DNA of 64,000 bases, taken from assembly GCA_009746045.1 (NCBI GenBank), contig RPFO01000594.1:537501-601500 (forward strand), in the 5' to 3' direction. Positions 10,104-57,500 of the stretch are shown in pieces. The translations under genes and the position numbers were made by a program. This DNA comes from Mesostigma viride. Its lineage: Eukaryota; Streptophyta; Mesostigmatophyceae; Mesostigmatales; Mesostigmataceae. How positions within the stretch are numbered: position 1 is the first letter of the stretch; every line of letters starts with the position of its first letter. Below the pieces are notes generated by a model. It did no database searches. It saw nothing but the letters and a program-made list of their open reading frames with translations, and was not told the origin of the DNA.

Positions 10104-11560
10104 ATGATGTTTCCTCACCTGGGTGAGTCTCAGATGGGTTTCCGTCGTGGTCGTAACACTGTCATGGCTGTGTTTGTCGCGCGCTGGTTGATGGAGGAGG
10201 TGCGTCGACTTCCCCCTGACAGTTTGCCGCTGGTCTTCATTTTTGTTGACACGGTTCTCTGGGAGGCTCTTTGGGCCATCCTAGCTCTGGATCGGGTACC
10301 ACCTGCGCTTATTGCTGCCATTCGCCGTCTGTATGAGGGCTCACAGGCAGTAGTGCGGACTGCGGAGGGCACCACTCCACCATTCCCCCTTCACCACGGG
10401 GTGTGGCAAGGTTGTGTCCTGTCCCCATACCTGTTCATTATTGTCGTGGATCACGTCATGCGCCGGGCACGTGCGCGCTTTACTGCTCTTAAGGGGTTCG
10501 AGCCAGGCTTGGACATCCTTAACGTGAAAGAGCACGGCGGGGTTAGACCTGGTTACCGCCTTGCCGACCTGATTTAATTATGCGGATGATACCACCCTCA
10601 TCGAGAGCCCCGAGCACATTCAGACCTGGCTGGACTGCCTGGGCCTGGAGGCGCGGGCGGTGGGGCTGGAGATTAGTGTCAAAACTGAGGCGATGGTAAT
10701 AGGGGCATCCAGTAAACCACCGCTGCCGCGCCTGCTCGACGGGACGGAGGTCCCGTTCCGCGACCGCTTCAAGCTGTTGGGGAGCTGGCTTCCTGACACC
10801 GCCGACGATGTGGACACCCGCATCGGCCTTGCCTGGGCCAAGCTCCGTTCGCTCACACCCTACTGGCGCTCGAAGGGCCTGGACGGGCACCGCAAGCGCA
10901 TGCTCTTCAAGGTCCTCGTCCTCACGGTGCTCACGTATGGCGCCGAGGCGTGGACCCTCCCACCCAAACTAGCAGCTCGGCTCGACGGCACAGTTTACAG
11001 GATGCTCCGGCAGGTCCTTAATGTAGGTTTTTCCGAGCGTCCGTCATCAGAGTCTCTGTATCATGGCATGCCTCGTGTTTCGGACGAGATTAGGCAGCGT
11101 AGGATAGCATTTGTAGGACACCTTGCCCGCACCAGCCAGGTCGACACCACCCTTGGTCTGGCCGGCCCCCAGCGGCTTGGACAGCCAGGGCGGCACATTC
11201 TGACCTGGCCTGGCCCCAAGGACATTCCCAAAAGGGTAGGGAAACCTGTCACCAACTACGTTCAGATGTTGCTGGACGACCTAGTGGTCCCAGCCCAGTT
11301 TGAGCACCGCATCCACTCTCTCTCCCGTCTTTGGACTGCCATGCAGGACAAGACGCGGTGGAAGAAGATTGTCAAGGCACACGCCCGACCCTGTGGGCAA
11401 GCCACCTCCCCCCAAGCGGAGGAGGCGTTTTGATGAGTAGTGTAGTTAGGATTTTCTAGATAGAGTTAGGATAGTTCGATCACGCGGCTTCCTCCACCCC
11501 ATCCATCATGAAATATGTGCTACATGACCTCCCCACGGAGGCATGTTATAATTTAATTTA
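10104..11560 (+). pseudogene. 5'-truncated LINE, RT fingers/palm to C-terminus, copy 2
   Basis: Starts inside the RT at PHLGESQMGFRRGRNT. The motif A region is partly deleted (FIFVDTVLWEAL), and motif B is present as GVWQGCVLSPYLFIIVVDHV. Motif C is split by a 4 bp insertion near 10575-10580: LADLI runs into a stop, while the bases TATGCGGATGAT (YADD) continue in another frame. The downstream frame (to 11433) has KLLGSWLP, VLTVLTYGAEAWTL and FVGHLARTSQVDTT, the usual C-terminal region of non-LTR element proteins. A 3' tail of ATTTAATTTAATTTCATTTA lies at 11550-11573. Confidence 0.85.
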
Positions 11561-11573
11561 ATTTCATTTAATG

Positions 11574-11827
11574 ATGTTTCCGGCCCCACCGTCTAGGTCA
11601 TCTAGTCGCTCTACACGTAAGCCAGCCATAATTTCAATGCACAAGGATACACATTTCCATCACCATTCATCTTCATCATCCTGAACGACTCGAACACGCG
11701 GACAAGATAACGGCAGGCTCAAGCTACCATGGTCCGGATTCTCCCGATTTCTGGCCTGCGCTGGTTGTCTCCTTGATGTTGATGATCATTCTAAGTCGTT
11801 ATACACGATCCAAATGTGAATCACATT
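11574..11827. other. Spacer, nothing recognised
   Basis: Sequence between the LINE tail and the inverted-repeat element that starts at 11828. No coding motif or repeat was seen. Confidence 0.4.
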
Positions 11828-12227
11828 AGAGCGGCCCTTCTGAACCACCGCCTATATAGCTTTGACACCCGACCCATCTTATGGCGCCGCGCACTAAACC
11901 GGCGTCGCGCCTCGATAGCGCGGTGCATAAGATGGGTCGATTGCCTTAAAGTTTACAAAATTCATGGAGAAATACGCCGGACCTCTTTAGAGCGGGTGTC
12001 TCGTGGGTTGTCGGCGCTACGTGCGCGGCGCCTAGATGTGATTTTGCTACGCCGCGCGAAATCTAAGGCCACTTCTCTTCGTACCCACCCGTCTGTGAGT
12101 CGGTTTCTACATTGCGGCGCCAGAGGGGGCGCCGCGCGACAGAACCGGCCCCGGCCGAGCTACGCCTTAATTGCAATCTGAACCCGTTTAACGCAGAGTG
12201 CCGATGTCAGTGGTTCAGAAGGGCTCT
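11828..12227. mobile_element. 400 bp terminal-inverted-repeat element (MITE-like)
   Basis: Left end AGAGCGGCCCTTCTGAACCA and right end GTGGTTCAGAAGGGCTCT are inverted repeats apart from an extra GG on the left. Flanking TA dinucleotides (cat-TA-gagc and gctc-TA-tat) are compatible with a 2 bp TA target duplication. Inside, CGACCCATCTTAT at 11870-11882 is repeated perfectly inverted at 11927-11939, with GC-rich arms between. There is no transposase frame, so it looks like a non-autonomous DNA element. Confidence 0.7.
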
Positions 12228-12890
12228 ATATTCAATGATACATCCATACTTGATTTTGTTGTAATTACATGGCCCGACTACGAATATAGGGCATAGACCG
12301 AGTTCAGGAGCATCGGTCACGTATCCGTACCATGCATGCGCAGTTTATGTGTGCTGACATTGCATCTTTCATTTTAACATTAATTGTACAAACTGATTAA
12401 CTAATTAATTAACACGTAGACTGTGTCAAATGCATAAGTGCACAGTGGGACCTTTCATAAAAGCTAAAATAAATAAGATACCTGCTCTGTAACTATCAAA
12501 GACCGCCCGTCTGTGCATCTTCTGTGCACTACTACGTCTGTGTGCTCTACAGCAACCGCATGCATGCATAGTACAGTATCAAGCACAGTACATATGTACA
12601 CTGGAGCCAAGGCATTCCGGGGATAGGGGGCGAATTTGTTTGGTGAATAGCGTCACAAAAACAAATCACCCGCACCTGACTCTTCATTTCTGCTGCGTGA
12701 ATACTCACTGAAAATGGTAAACATAAGCACAGCTTCCATAAGAAAACTCTGTCAGATCCTCCTGACCCATATGCTAGACAGCTGCCAGGCCCTAAAATGC
12801 AGCAGATTGACCGTTGTAGCTCGCGCATCCCATTCCATCTGCAGCCACAAAAGACAAGAACATTGAAAACAATTTAACCAGAGACCCAAG
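12228..12890. other. Spacer, no gene seen
   Basis: AT-richer intergenic sequence between the inverted-repeat element and the 3' end of the channel gene. Nothing recognised on either strand. Confidence 0.4.
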
Positions 12891-13072
12891 GCACATAATC
12901 TGGCCTCAGGATTACTTGTAAAGTAGTTACAAGTCTTAAGCTAGCCAGAAACGTGGCTACTTGTTGCAAACAATAAGCAAGTAGCCAGCATCCCAGCTAT
13001 TTGTTGCAAGTAATCAGAAAACAGCCGGCACCCCGGCTACTTGTTGCGGATGACAGAAAAGTAGTTCAACTA
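12891..13072. repeat. Degenerate tandem copies of the channel gene's stop-codon region
   Basis: The coding end of the - strand channel gene (CATCCGAAACAAGTAG on that strand, 13070-13088) is echoed at 13035-13054, 12994-13014 and 12955-12971 as ATCCGCAACAAGTAGCC, TTGCAACAAATAGCTG and TTGCAACAAGTAGCC. These lie in what should be the 3' UTR. Confidence 0.65.
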
Positions 13073-47266
<34,194 letters not shown>

Positions 47267-47282
47267 CTGTTCATGCCACAGC

Positions 47283-47366
47283 GGATACGGTGTCACAGAT
47301 AGGGTGTCATGAATAGGGCATCGCGGATGGGGTGTCATGTATAGGGCATCGCGGATGGGACGCAGA
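47283..47366. repeat. 28 bp repeat next to the first channel exon
   Basis: Three copies of ATAGGGCATCGCGGATGGGG plus TGTCATGT or a close variant, directly upstream (coding sense) of exon 47266-47120. Confidence 0.75.
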
Positions 47367-48139
47367 TGTGTGGCGCCAGCACAGCGGAACGCATGAAGGT
47401 CCGGTCCAGAGCGTTGATACCTGAGGCAGTGGGATGCCTCTATGCCCGGTTCATGAAACGGGGCCAAGAGGGGGTACATGGATACGTATTACCAGGAGGA
47501 GATCAGAAGGCCTGCCCCAATGTTGGTTTACTCCCATTTGAAACGCTCTCCAGCGTGTGAACGAAAGATCTTGCGATCCTCCGAGGTCAGCAAGTCGGGG
47601 AGGATGGCCAAGAGGCAAGCGTGGGGGGGAAACAGACAGGAATGGTGCGGGCAACAAAGAAAACGGCAGGTTGACACTGGCAATGGACGTGGCTGTCTCG
47701 TTGTTTCGAGGGTACGGCTGTGGAAACGAACAAACAGCTGTGCCGTAGTGACTTGCCATAGTGACCCTCAGCCACTGCGGCACAACGAAGTGGGAAACAA
47801 GGTCAGGGACACAGAGGCATCCCTGGCCAGAAAAGGAACCCATTCTGGGCCGGCCCTGTCTCTGTGCTATCACGAAAAAATGGACAAGGCAGGTGTACCA
47901 GGTGGCCCCCCAAGCCTGAAAGGGCGCCTCAATTCCACATGCTGCGATGCTAGAACGTCACAAATTCCGTAGACAATAACACCATGCCAGTGTCGCTTGA
48001 AGGGCGATGATTGGGGGGCGTGAAGGGCATGGTTGCATGAAGGGCGAGGGCTACCCCACGCGGCTGAAGGGGTCGAATTCCATCATTCTTACCTATGATG
48101 TGATGAATTACGGCTAACTCGTCGGTATACCTGAGATGC

Positions 48140-48587
48140 CATCCCCCAAGGGATGTGCTAGGCAGGCGACCACCTCAGTGTCCAACGCCCAAGGGATGTC
48201 CTCGACCAGGTTGATGTAAGATGGGGACGCACCGTCCACCGTCAAAGGCAGACGGCAGCAGCCACTGTCAGGTGCAGGGAGGGGAGGTGGGAGGTGGCAT
48301 GAAGTCTTGCGATGCTGTGCTGCGTTGTCCCTTGTACCGTCCCATCATGGTCCTCAAAAGACACCTGCAGGCAGAATTCCGTGCTGTGTGTTTGCAGAAC
48401 AGAATGCGCGTTGCGATAAGGTGTTAACGTCCGGCGAGGGAAGGAATGGTCTGCGAGATCATGCACGACGGCGTGCATGGAACGTACCGTGATGTGGAGA
48501 ATGGCAGTAAGATCCGATGATATACCCTTGCCTGGGCGACCAGAGAATATCCGAAATTGCAAAGAGAAACTCGCATCCTTCAAGTAT
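48140..48587 (-). CDS. Possible 5' exons of the channel gene or of another gene (weak)
   Basis: Three segments on the - strand have exon-like borders. 48583-48488 starts with ATG (MKDASFSLQFRIFSGRPGKG) and ends at ACG before GTACGT. About 48397-48371 gives VSFEDHDGT between CTGCAG and GTACAAG. One from about 48267 gives LPLTVDGASPSYINLVEDIP and ends before GTATAC. The first two are phase 0, but the third ends in phase 1, which does not fit exon 47266. No homology was recognised. Confidence 0.2.
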
Positions 48588-48659
48588 GGAAGTCTGGAGA
48601 GCCTTCGTGTGATAAAAATAATAAATTGTGCAGTAATACAGCCATCAGCGCTCTACTGA

Positions 48660-51500
48660 CGGCTCTCGGGACGAATGGCGTGCTAAGCGACAGGTGAATG
48701 CGATAATCGATCGTTTCATGTTAGGTGCCCTCCGTCAGCAAACATCGACGTTTTATACTAGGCGGGCTCCCCTACCAATCCAAGACGCGGACGAGGCTGC
48801 CAACACGACAATTAGCAATGCCCATTTCTCGCGAAAACGTGTTTGTGCAGGATGTACAGTTTCGTTCGCGCATGCAGATTAGCTCATTTAATTGCCAGAA
48901 CAATTGCAAGCATCTTTTGGAAGTAAAATTTCAACATTTCCATTCTGCTGGGAAAGTAGCCGAGAGGTCGCCCATTTCAAATATGACAACTTACCGCTAG
49001 TCTCCTGCATGCGATATCCACAGACGTTCTCTAGCTGAAGGCTTGCAGCGTAGGAATTAAAATACTTTTACAATTGACAGGCATTTGTCCCCGTTGCACT
49101 GCATTCATACCTGCTTCTTCCGTCCTGCCACAATACCTGGAAGCAAGTCGACAAATTCTAGTCAGGCACGGCTTATAAAGACATGATCCACGAAAACCAA
49201 TGTACCAACTGTAGCTCGCCTGTGCTTATTACAACTTCTCAGGCTTCCTACAATTTGAAAGAATTTTCTCCGTCAATTCTTAAGCCAAAATGCCTGTCAT
49301 AGCCAGCTATCATTAATGTTTTGCGTAATTCTGATCCCCCGTAAATGATAAGTTTGGCTGCTTTTTTGTCATTTGCCCAAGATTTGCCTTCAGAAATGCC
49401 TTCGGCTGTTGGCCGTTGGCCCCTCACCAGTCAAAGGTCGTCATAATATTTGGTACGCGCCTTTTGCCGAAACGAAGCGTGTAGTTCCTGGCATGAAACG
49501 TGGCGTATGCACAGCGGCCAGGTATCATTCCGTGCGTATTCTGGACATCCTGCTTCGTACAATTTTTTGCCACCGTGTACTAAGCACGCACGTGATAACC
49601 CTGTCGCCAGCGACTTGCGAGGAAATATTGTCCGGGCTTTCTTCGGGGCTGACCAAAAGCAATCGTCGACGACAAGCATTTTGATTACGCTCTCCCTCCA
49701 TCCCGAGGTTTCGTGGGATGTACATAGTGAAAGCACTCGTTGCAGAGACATGACCACGGATAGTTAGGCTTGGTCCAGTCCTACATTGCCCGTGTGAACG
49801 AAACTGAGCGACACAAGGTGGATTGCCCACGTCGTGTAGGGGACAGGGCACAATTTGGCTCGTGCTCGATCTTTTCAAACTGGTCTAGAAGAGGAAAAGC
49901 TGCTTGCACGTGAACATAACGGTGACTTTCACGCCACTTTGGGGTGCAACCTACGCGAAGTGAAAATGACTGCAGCTTCTATTCGCGCGATTTTACACTC
50001 GCCCGGCTGTGCATTGAGAAAGCGATACAGCATTTCAAGCCCAAGAATGCCAGACTTGGTTCTTACGCACTATGCTGAAAAGCAGTTTAGACACTTAATT
50101 TGCGTGCAAACGGCGATGCACGGGTGTCATGGGGTTGGGTACTCGGCGGCTCGAGAACCATCCTGCTCTCCTTCCTTTGGAATCAAAAGCGTTCGATCAA
50201 GTGACAGAGAGACGGAGGCAGAAAAGGCAGGGCACAGCCTAGCCGTTGCTCGCAGAAGGTAACTGCTTCACATCGTGTTTTGCGCGATCTATTTTATCCC
50301 CAAGCACAGCGGCTTTTCGCGGGCTTCTGAGCTCTTTCATCGCCCCTAGTTGCATACTGTCGGCGGGTGTCTCTTGGATAACCTTGCTGCGGAAGCGGGA
50401 AATGCTCCCTGGGGTGAACGCGTGTTTTTTTGCCCCGAACGCGCCGTACTGGGAAATGCCGTGATGATTGCCCAGTACATGAGCCGTTGTAGCCGTGACT
50501 TAATTGCCTCACATGCCCGTGCGTGCCACGCATCTTCCACACGCTTGCCATCAGGCGGGGTTGTCCCCCTTCCTAAACAGACCACCGGGCTGTGCGTGGG
50601 ACCCTATTCTATCTATCATTCTACTGTGTGATGATTCTCTTGTGATATTTCGATTGTGTTCCGCTGTGTGACCCTATTCTATCTATCGTTCTATTGTGTT
50701 GTAATTCTATTGCGATAATTTTATTGTGTCTTATTGTGTGACCCTATTCCATCTATCATTTCATCTTGTGATAGTTCCTACCTACACGGAGTCATATTCC
50801 CTACCTACATTCCGTGCCACCCTCAGCCTATACCAATTATCTTGTGCCCGTGACAAATCAATCACTTGCCCTTGCACATTGCACACGAGGCATGTTGGTT
50901 CCCCCTGGCACAGACGCTTGGTTGCGGCTGCACCCAGCTCCCATGGTGCACTCAGCACCGGCACCGTATCGGCCCTGCTCCCAGGCCCGGGGCACCGCCC
51001 AGCAACAGTGCCATGCCCGCACATCAGCCCGCTACGTGATGGAGTCCTCGTGTAAATCATTTAATCATTCACCCCGTCAGCTCGCACTACCACTTGGGAT
51101 GCAGGGAGCGCGTGTCTTGTGCAGGGGCACCCCCTGCAACTGTGCTTCCCTCCTTCTCAGCAACCTTGACTGCCAGCTTTCCTTGTAGCATATGACCCCC
51201 AAGTGCAAAGCCCAACGCGCAAATAGCTCCACGGGCCAACGGTTTGGTTCCCAACCGCGTGCTGTTTCCCGAAAGATAGGTGCAGGTTGCTGGGCCAAGC
51301 GCCCTGTTTATCCCTGCCTGAAATCCGGGGCGTTTATTGTCGTTGAGAGGTTCTGGCATTAGGAACTGGTGGCACCTTTTCTGTCTACGTTTCGCTTTTT
51401 TTTTCTAGATAACTATTTCCCTGTCTGCATAAGCAGGGCCGTCCTCTGCAAGGTTTGTTGTTGGCAAAGCCCTGGGATCGAGCCAGTCCTTCTCATCATG
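48660..51500. other. Intergenic region without convincing genes
   Basis: Relatively unique, less repetitive sequence of moderate GC, between the divergent channel and SLT genes. Open frames such as 49855-50262 (+) show no recognisable motif. A ~75 bp repeat (ACCCTATTCTATCTATCATT) recurs at 50600-50770. Promoters of both neighbouring genes probably lie somewhere here but cannot be placed. Confidence 0.5.
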
Positions 51501-51543
51501 CACTGTTGGGTAGCCTGCTGAGTATGCTGCTCATGAGCTCCGT

Positions 51544-54500
51544 GACCGCCACGTGGCGGACATTGATCACAGGAGCTGCATCCTCACTCTCTTCGGTGTG
51601 GCAACCGCAAGCTACGATGGTGCGCCAAATCGATCCAGCCTACCTGACGACAACACTCCGATGCAGTCCAACCTGCCTGGCGCGAGACGGCGGCTTCCCC
51701 TGCGGATCGACAGGGACCCTGACACTTACCTCTCCAAGGGATATGCGAAGGTCAGGTGTTGGGGGGTGGGGTTGAGGAGGTAGCATTGCTCTAGGTTTAT
51801 AGTGGGACGGGGTCGGTGCGCTAGCCATGTCGTGGGCTGGGGGTGGTGCGTTAGTTTATGAGGGGCGGGGCCAGTATGCTAGCTGTATAGTTGTGGGGGG
51901 GCGATGCGCTTGGTATTGCCTCCACATCCTTGCATAGCCCTCCGTTCTTATCGTCCCTGGAGGCGTGCGAGTGCCATCTTTAGCGTCCTCGTCATTCATG
52001 TGCGTGTCATCCTCACCATGTGTGCTTGCGCCGATCATACGCGGGCTTCCTCACCATGCAAGAGTTCGTTGTTGCTCTCGTGCCCGCACCATGCTTCTCA
52101 TCCTCATCTCCAGGCACATCCTCAACTGCAAGTCCTTATCGCGTCAGTACCTTGCACGTTCTGTCTTCCTATCGCCCTCGCTCACTCACGGTCTTGCGTC
52201 ATCCTTGCTCACTCACGGCCTTGCATCATCGTTGCTCACTCACGGCCTCGCACGTCCCTCCTTCACCTCTGGCTCCGTGTCCTGGCGGTGACAGATGCTG
52301 GCAGAGTCGGTGCTTCGAGAGTACTTCCCCAACCCCGCCCTGAACGCAGTGCGTGCGAGATTACTACCCAAATCACATCACCATGTGGCAGTGATCAAAT
52401 CACCCAGGTCTTGCTGTCCCTCACTCCTAGCTCAAAACGTCAAATCCCCTGTTTCAATCGGCACACTGTCGTCCAAATGCCATCACGCTCCTGGCCCCGG
52501 TGGCAAATTACTAGCGTTGCAGTTGTATCATGAGTGACTCTCGTGGTCTTGCCGGTGCTTTGCATGGTAATTAGGAAGTAGGGAATGTTAGGGGCGGCTG
52601 ATGGGGGATGGGGGATGGGAGATGGGGGATGGGGGATGGGGGGTGGGAGATGGGAGATGGGAGATGGGAGATGGGAGATGGGAGATGGGAGATGGGAGAT
52701 GGGAGATGGGAGATGGGAGATGGGAGATGGGAGATGGGGCATGGGGGATGGGGGATGGGGGATGGGGGATGGGGATGGGGATGGGGATGGGGATGGGGGA
52801 TGGGGGATGGGGGATGGGGATGGGGGATGGGGATGGGGGATGGGGGATGGGGGATGGGGGATGGGGGATGGGGGATGGGGGATGGGGGATGGGGATGGGG
52901 ATGGGGGATGGGGGATGGGGGATGGGAGATGGGGATGGGGGATGGGGGTGGAAGATGGGAGATGGGGCATGGGGGATGGGGATGGGGATGGGGGATGGGG
53001 ATGGGGATGGGGGATGGGGATGGGGGATGGGGGATGGGGGATGGGGATGGGGATGGGGGATGGGGGATGGGGGATGGGGATGGGGGATGGGGGATGGGGA
53101 TGGGAGATGGGAGATGGGAGATGGGAGATGGGAGATGGGAGATGGGAGATGGGAGATGGGAGATGGGAGATGGGAGATGGGAGATGGGAGATGGGAGATG
53201 GGAGATGGGAGATGGGAGATGGGAGATGGGGATGGGAGATGGGAGATGGGAGATGGGAGATGGGAGATGGGAGATGGGAGATGGGAGATGGGAGATGGGG
53301 GATGGGAGATGGGAGATGGGAGATGGGAGATGGGAGATGGGAGATGGGAGATGGGGCATGGGGATGGGAGATGGGGGATGGGGGATGGGAGATGGGAGAT
53401 GGGGGATGGGGGATGGGGCATGGGGGATGGGGGATGGGGGATGGGGATGGGGATGGGGATGGGGGATGGGGATGGGGGATGGGGGATGGGGATGGGGGAT
53501 GGGGGATGGGGGATGGGGATGGGGGATGGGGGATGGGGATGGGGATGGGGGATGGGGATGGGGGATGGGGGATGGGGATGGGGGATGGGGATGGGGATGG
53601 GGGATGGGGATGGGGGATGGGGATGGGGGATGGGGATGGGGATAGGGGATGGGGATGGGGGATGGGGATGGGGGATGGGGATGGGAGATGGGGATGGGGG
53701 ATGGGGGATGGGGGATGGGGGATGGGGGATGGGGGATGGGGGGGGGGGGGGGGCAAGCGCGGTCGTGGTTTGCCGGGTCCACTGCGCCACCATGGTACGT
53801 GGTGGTGGTCGGTGGCGAAGGGTTAACCTTTGGGAAGGGAACATCACAACACGGGTTATGGGTAGCCGTCAGCTGAACCCTTTGGGGGGTCTATTACCGC
53901 TGGCCACGATGATTAGGCTGCACAGAGCGAGGTATTCGTGAGTTGCTTAGTGTGGCATGGCAAGCGATCTGCATCCATGGATACAAAAGCCGGACTAGCT
54001 CGTTGCTTGTGCCCATTTTTGACAGTGTTGTTGACCCCGCTGACAAGAAGTTTATTCCCACATAACTTTTCTACGATAATTGCAAGGGAGAACATGAGTA
54101 GTTGCCAGGGCACCCTCCCTTCCCATATATATACCAAATTGGCCTCAGCTGCGTTTGGATCGGATTCCATGTTTCTCATGTTGGTGTAGGGAGTGCTAGG
54201 TTTTAATCGACACTTGAATGGTCTTCTGGGATTTCTTGTATGAAGTCCCACCCATATTTTTGCTATTTCTATCCTGGTCCATGCGGTTATGTAGGTCGTG
54301 TCTAGTTTTAAAAAGTATCGACATCATGCTATCAACCTTTGTAAAATAAAGCAATCAGCTATGTTGTCCATCAGCTACGTATACTGGTGCCACTTGCGGT
54401 TCCCTGTCTGTGCCACTTGCGCTTCCCTGCAAGTTCTCCGTGTGCCGGCTGCTAGATCGACTCCGGGGCACCCTTCACCGCTCACCCCTCACCACCCCTC

Positions 54501-57500
54501 ACCCCTCACCCCTCACCCCTCACCCCTCACCCCTCACCCCTCACCCCTCACCCCTCACCCCTCACCCCTCACCCCTCACCCCTCACCCCTCACCCCTCAC
54601 CCCTCACCCCTCACCCCTCACCCCTCACCCCGCACCCCTCACCCCTCACCCCGCACCCCGCACCCCGCACCCCGCACCCCGCACCCCGCACCCCGCACCC
54701 TTCACTCTCCACCCCGCACCCTTCACTCTTCACCCCGCACCCCGCACCCTTCACTCTCCACCCCGCACCCTTCACTCTTCACCCCGCACCTTTCGACCGC
54801 AGGAGATGTTGCGGGCGATAGCAGAGATTGAGAGCGGGTACCGGCCGCACGCGTACCGCTGGGAGGAGGCCCTGGGGGAGCCCAGCGTGGGACTCATGCA
54901 GACGCTACTGTCAACAGCACGCTGGCTGGCGACGTAAGGGAGACCGGCTACACAAGGGGTTTATGTGTCAAAATGCAGGAGTGCAGAGAAAGAGGTTAGA
55001 AAGTGGGTGCTGCCGTACGAAACCAGCGGGATGGGGACCACTTCGGTAGCTAGCGGGGGGAATACTAAGTAGCCAGAGTGGCTTGCCTTCCAGGCATGCT
55101 AAGTAGCGAGAGTGGCTTGCCTTCCGGGCATGCTAAGTAGCCAGAGTGGCTTGCGTTCCAGGCATGCTAAGTAGCCAGAGTGGCTTGCCTTCCAGGCATG
55201 CTAAGTAGCCAGAGTGGCTTGCCTTCCAGGCATGCTAAGTAGCCAGAGTGGCTTGCCTTTCGGGCCATGAGACAAGGCAGTAGCGTTCATGCCCCCTTGC
55301 TGCTGTGTAATGAACAGGGATGGTACGTGCTTACCTATACAGTTTGTATCTCGTTACTGGGGCATGTGAACGAACCAATGAAAACATACGATTTAGGGGC
55401 AAGCCAGACTCTCAATCGCTGGCATAGGCAGGCAAACTTCTGGCCAAGTATCGTCGTTTCTTGCTGGCGTGGGATTGGGGTGAGCGGAAGGACTGGCTGG
55501 ATGGCATCAGAGCATGCGCAGGAAAAGAGAATAGGCCCATCGTGCCTCAGAATAAGCCCATCGTGCCTCAGAAGAGGCCCGGCGTGCCTCAGAATAGACC
55601 CATCATGCCTCAAAAAAGGCCCGTTGTGCCTCAGAATAGGCCCATCATGCCTCAATAAAGGCCCATTGTGCCTGTTAATAAGCTAATCACTCCTCAGAAT
55701 GGGCGAATCGTGCCCAATATGTGCAGAGCTACTGGAAGTTATTGTGGTGCGGTGGGTATGGTTTCGTCCAGACACTTGTGGCTACGTGGTGCCTTGGCAA
55801 TGCTCATATCCTGGCATACGATACCTCCCCATCGCCAGTATCTTATGTCACCTTCTCGTCTCCCATCCTCCCCTCCCCCCCCCCTGGCACCCCCGCTCTA
55901 TCTGTCCAGCACCCCTTCCCCCGACCAGCGCCCACTCTTCCCTGCACCACACAATTTGTCGTCGGCTTCCAAGTGGATGGAGTGGTATATATTTCAATAT
56001 GGATAACCTTGCCTAAACCCCCCCAACGTACACCGTTCCACCTGCCTTCACTTTCGCCCCTCATGCCGCCAAGTTATCATACTACTACCCTGGCATCTAA
56101 CGTTATACCGTCCATTGTCACCATTGGTACCTCCCACGTGCCGTGTTTGCGATCTGCAATAGCTTTCATGATTAGCGGTGAGTCCATACTGCAGAGGAAT
56201 CGGCTGAGCTTGTCGAGAATGTGCTGTCATCGAAATCCGAGGAAAGTGGGATTGGGGTAATATGGACAGGGCAGGTGTGTAGGGTAATGGTAGGTCAAGG
56301 CATTGGGGGTTGGAGACTTCCATTAGAACAGGAAGTGGGGTGGGGATGATTAGGAGATCGGCGTGGGGTTTGATTGGACTGGGCCACAGAGCGGGCCTTT
56401 TTGCTCACATGCCCACACCAACGGAGATCCTGTGCGCGCAGAGACATGGGCTATGTAGCGTTTGGCGTGCCCACCCTGGAGGCGCTGATGGATCCCTGGA
56501 TCTCCCTCTACTTCGGGGCGGCATACCTGGACTGGTTGTCCCACTACGGGGGCAGGCAAGTGGCCAACTTGTGATGGGTGCCGGTGCCTGGGAAAGGGGT
56601 TTCGATCAGAGTTATAGTGACTCCTGAAGCTGCTTGCCTCTTGATTGCTCGAGACCTTACATCCCTCACCTGCTTGCTACAGATCTTGAAGTGGCCTGGA
56701 GACCTTTAAATCCCCTTCATATTCGTTTGGCTGGTGCGATGCCCATCAGCAATTGTCACTACCACAAACTCGGCGATCGCGCTGCCACAAACGCACATAT
56801 TGCTGTATCCGAAAATGCTGTCAAAGGTGCTATGGAAACTAAGAGCATGTGCAGTAAAGGTTATTGGATGGTATGGAAACTGAGAGCACGTGCAGTAAAG
56901 GTTGTTGGGTGGTATTGAAGATGAGAGCACGTGCAGTAAAGGTAGTTGGGTGGTATGGAAGATGAGAGCACGTGCAGTAAAGGTTGTTGGGTGGTATGGA
57001 ATATGAGAGCACGTGCAGTAAAGGTTGTTGGGTGGTATGGAAGATGAGAGCACGTGCAGTAAAGGTAGTTGGGTGGTATGGAAGATGAGAGCACGTGCAG
57101 TAAAGGTTATTGGATGGTATGGAAACTGAGAGCACGTGCAGTAAAGGTTGTTGGGTGGTATGGAAGATGAGAGCACGTGCAGTAAAGGTAGTTGGGTGGT
57201 ATGGAAGATGAGAGCACGTGCAGTAAAGGTTGTTGGGTGGTATTGAAGATGAGAGCACGTGCAGTAAAGGTAGTTGGGTGGTATGGAGGATGAGAGCACG
57301 TGCAGTCAAGGTAGTTGGGTGGTATGGAAGATGAGAGCACGTGCAGTTAAGGTTGTTGGGTGGTATGGAAGATGAGAGCACGTGCAGTAAAGGTTGTTGG
57401 GTGGTATTGAAGATGAGAGCACGTGCAGTAAAGGTTGTTGGGTGGTATGGAAACTGAGAGCACGTGCAGTAAAGGTTGTTGGGTGGTATTGAAGATGAGA

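Noticed and set aside
49855-50262. 135-residue frame on + strand in the intergenic region
   Set aside because: No motif, no splice support and length is within chance expectation for this composition.
52440-53941. 400-446 residue frames in all directions
   Set aside because: G-rich GATGGG array without stops; no protein-like composition.
54478-54792. ACCCCTC repeat as a possible interstitial telomere
   Set aside because: The unit does not match CCCTAAA or CCCTAAAA, and it drifts to ACCCCGC, as ordinary minisatellites do.
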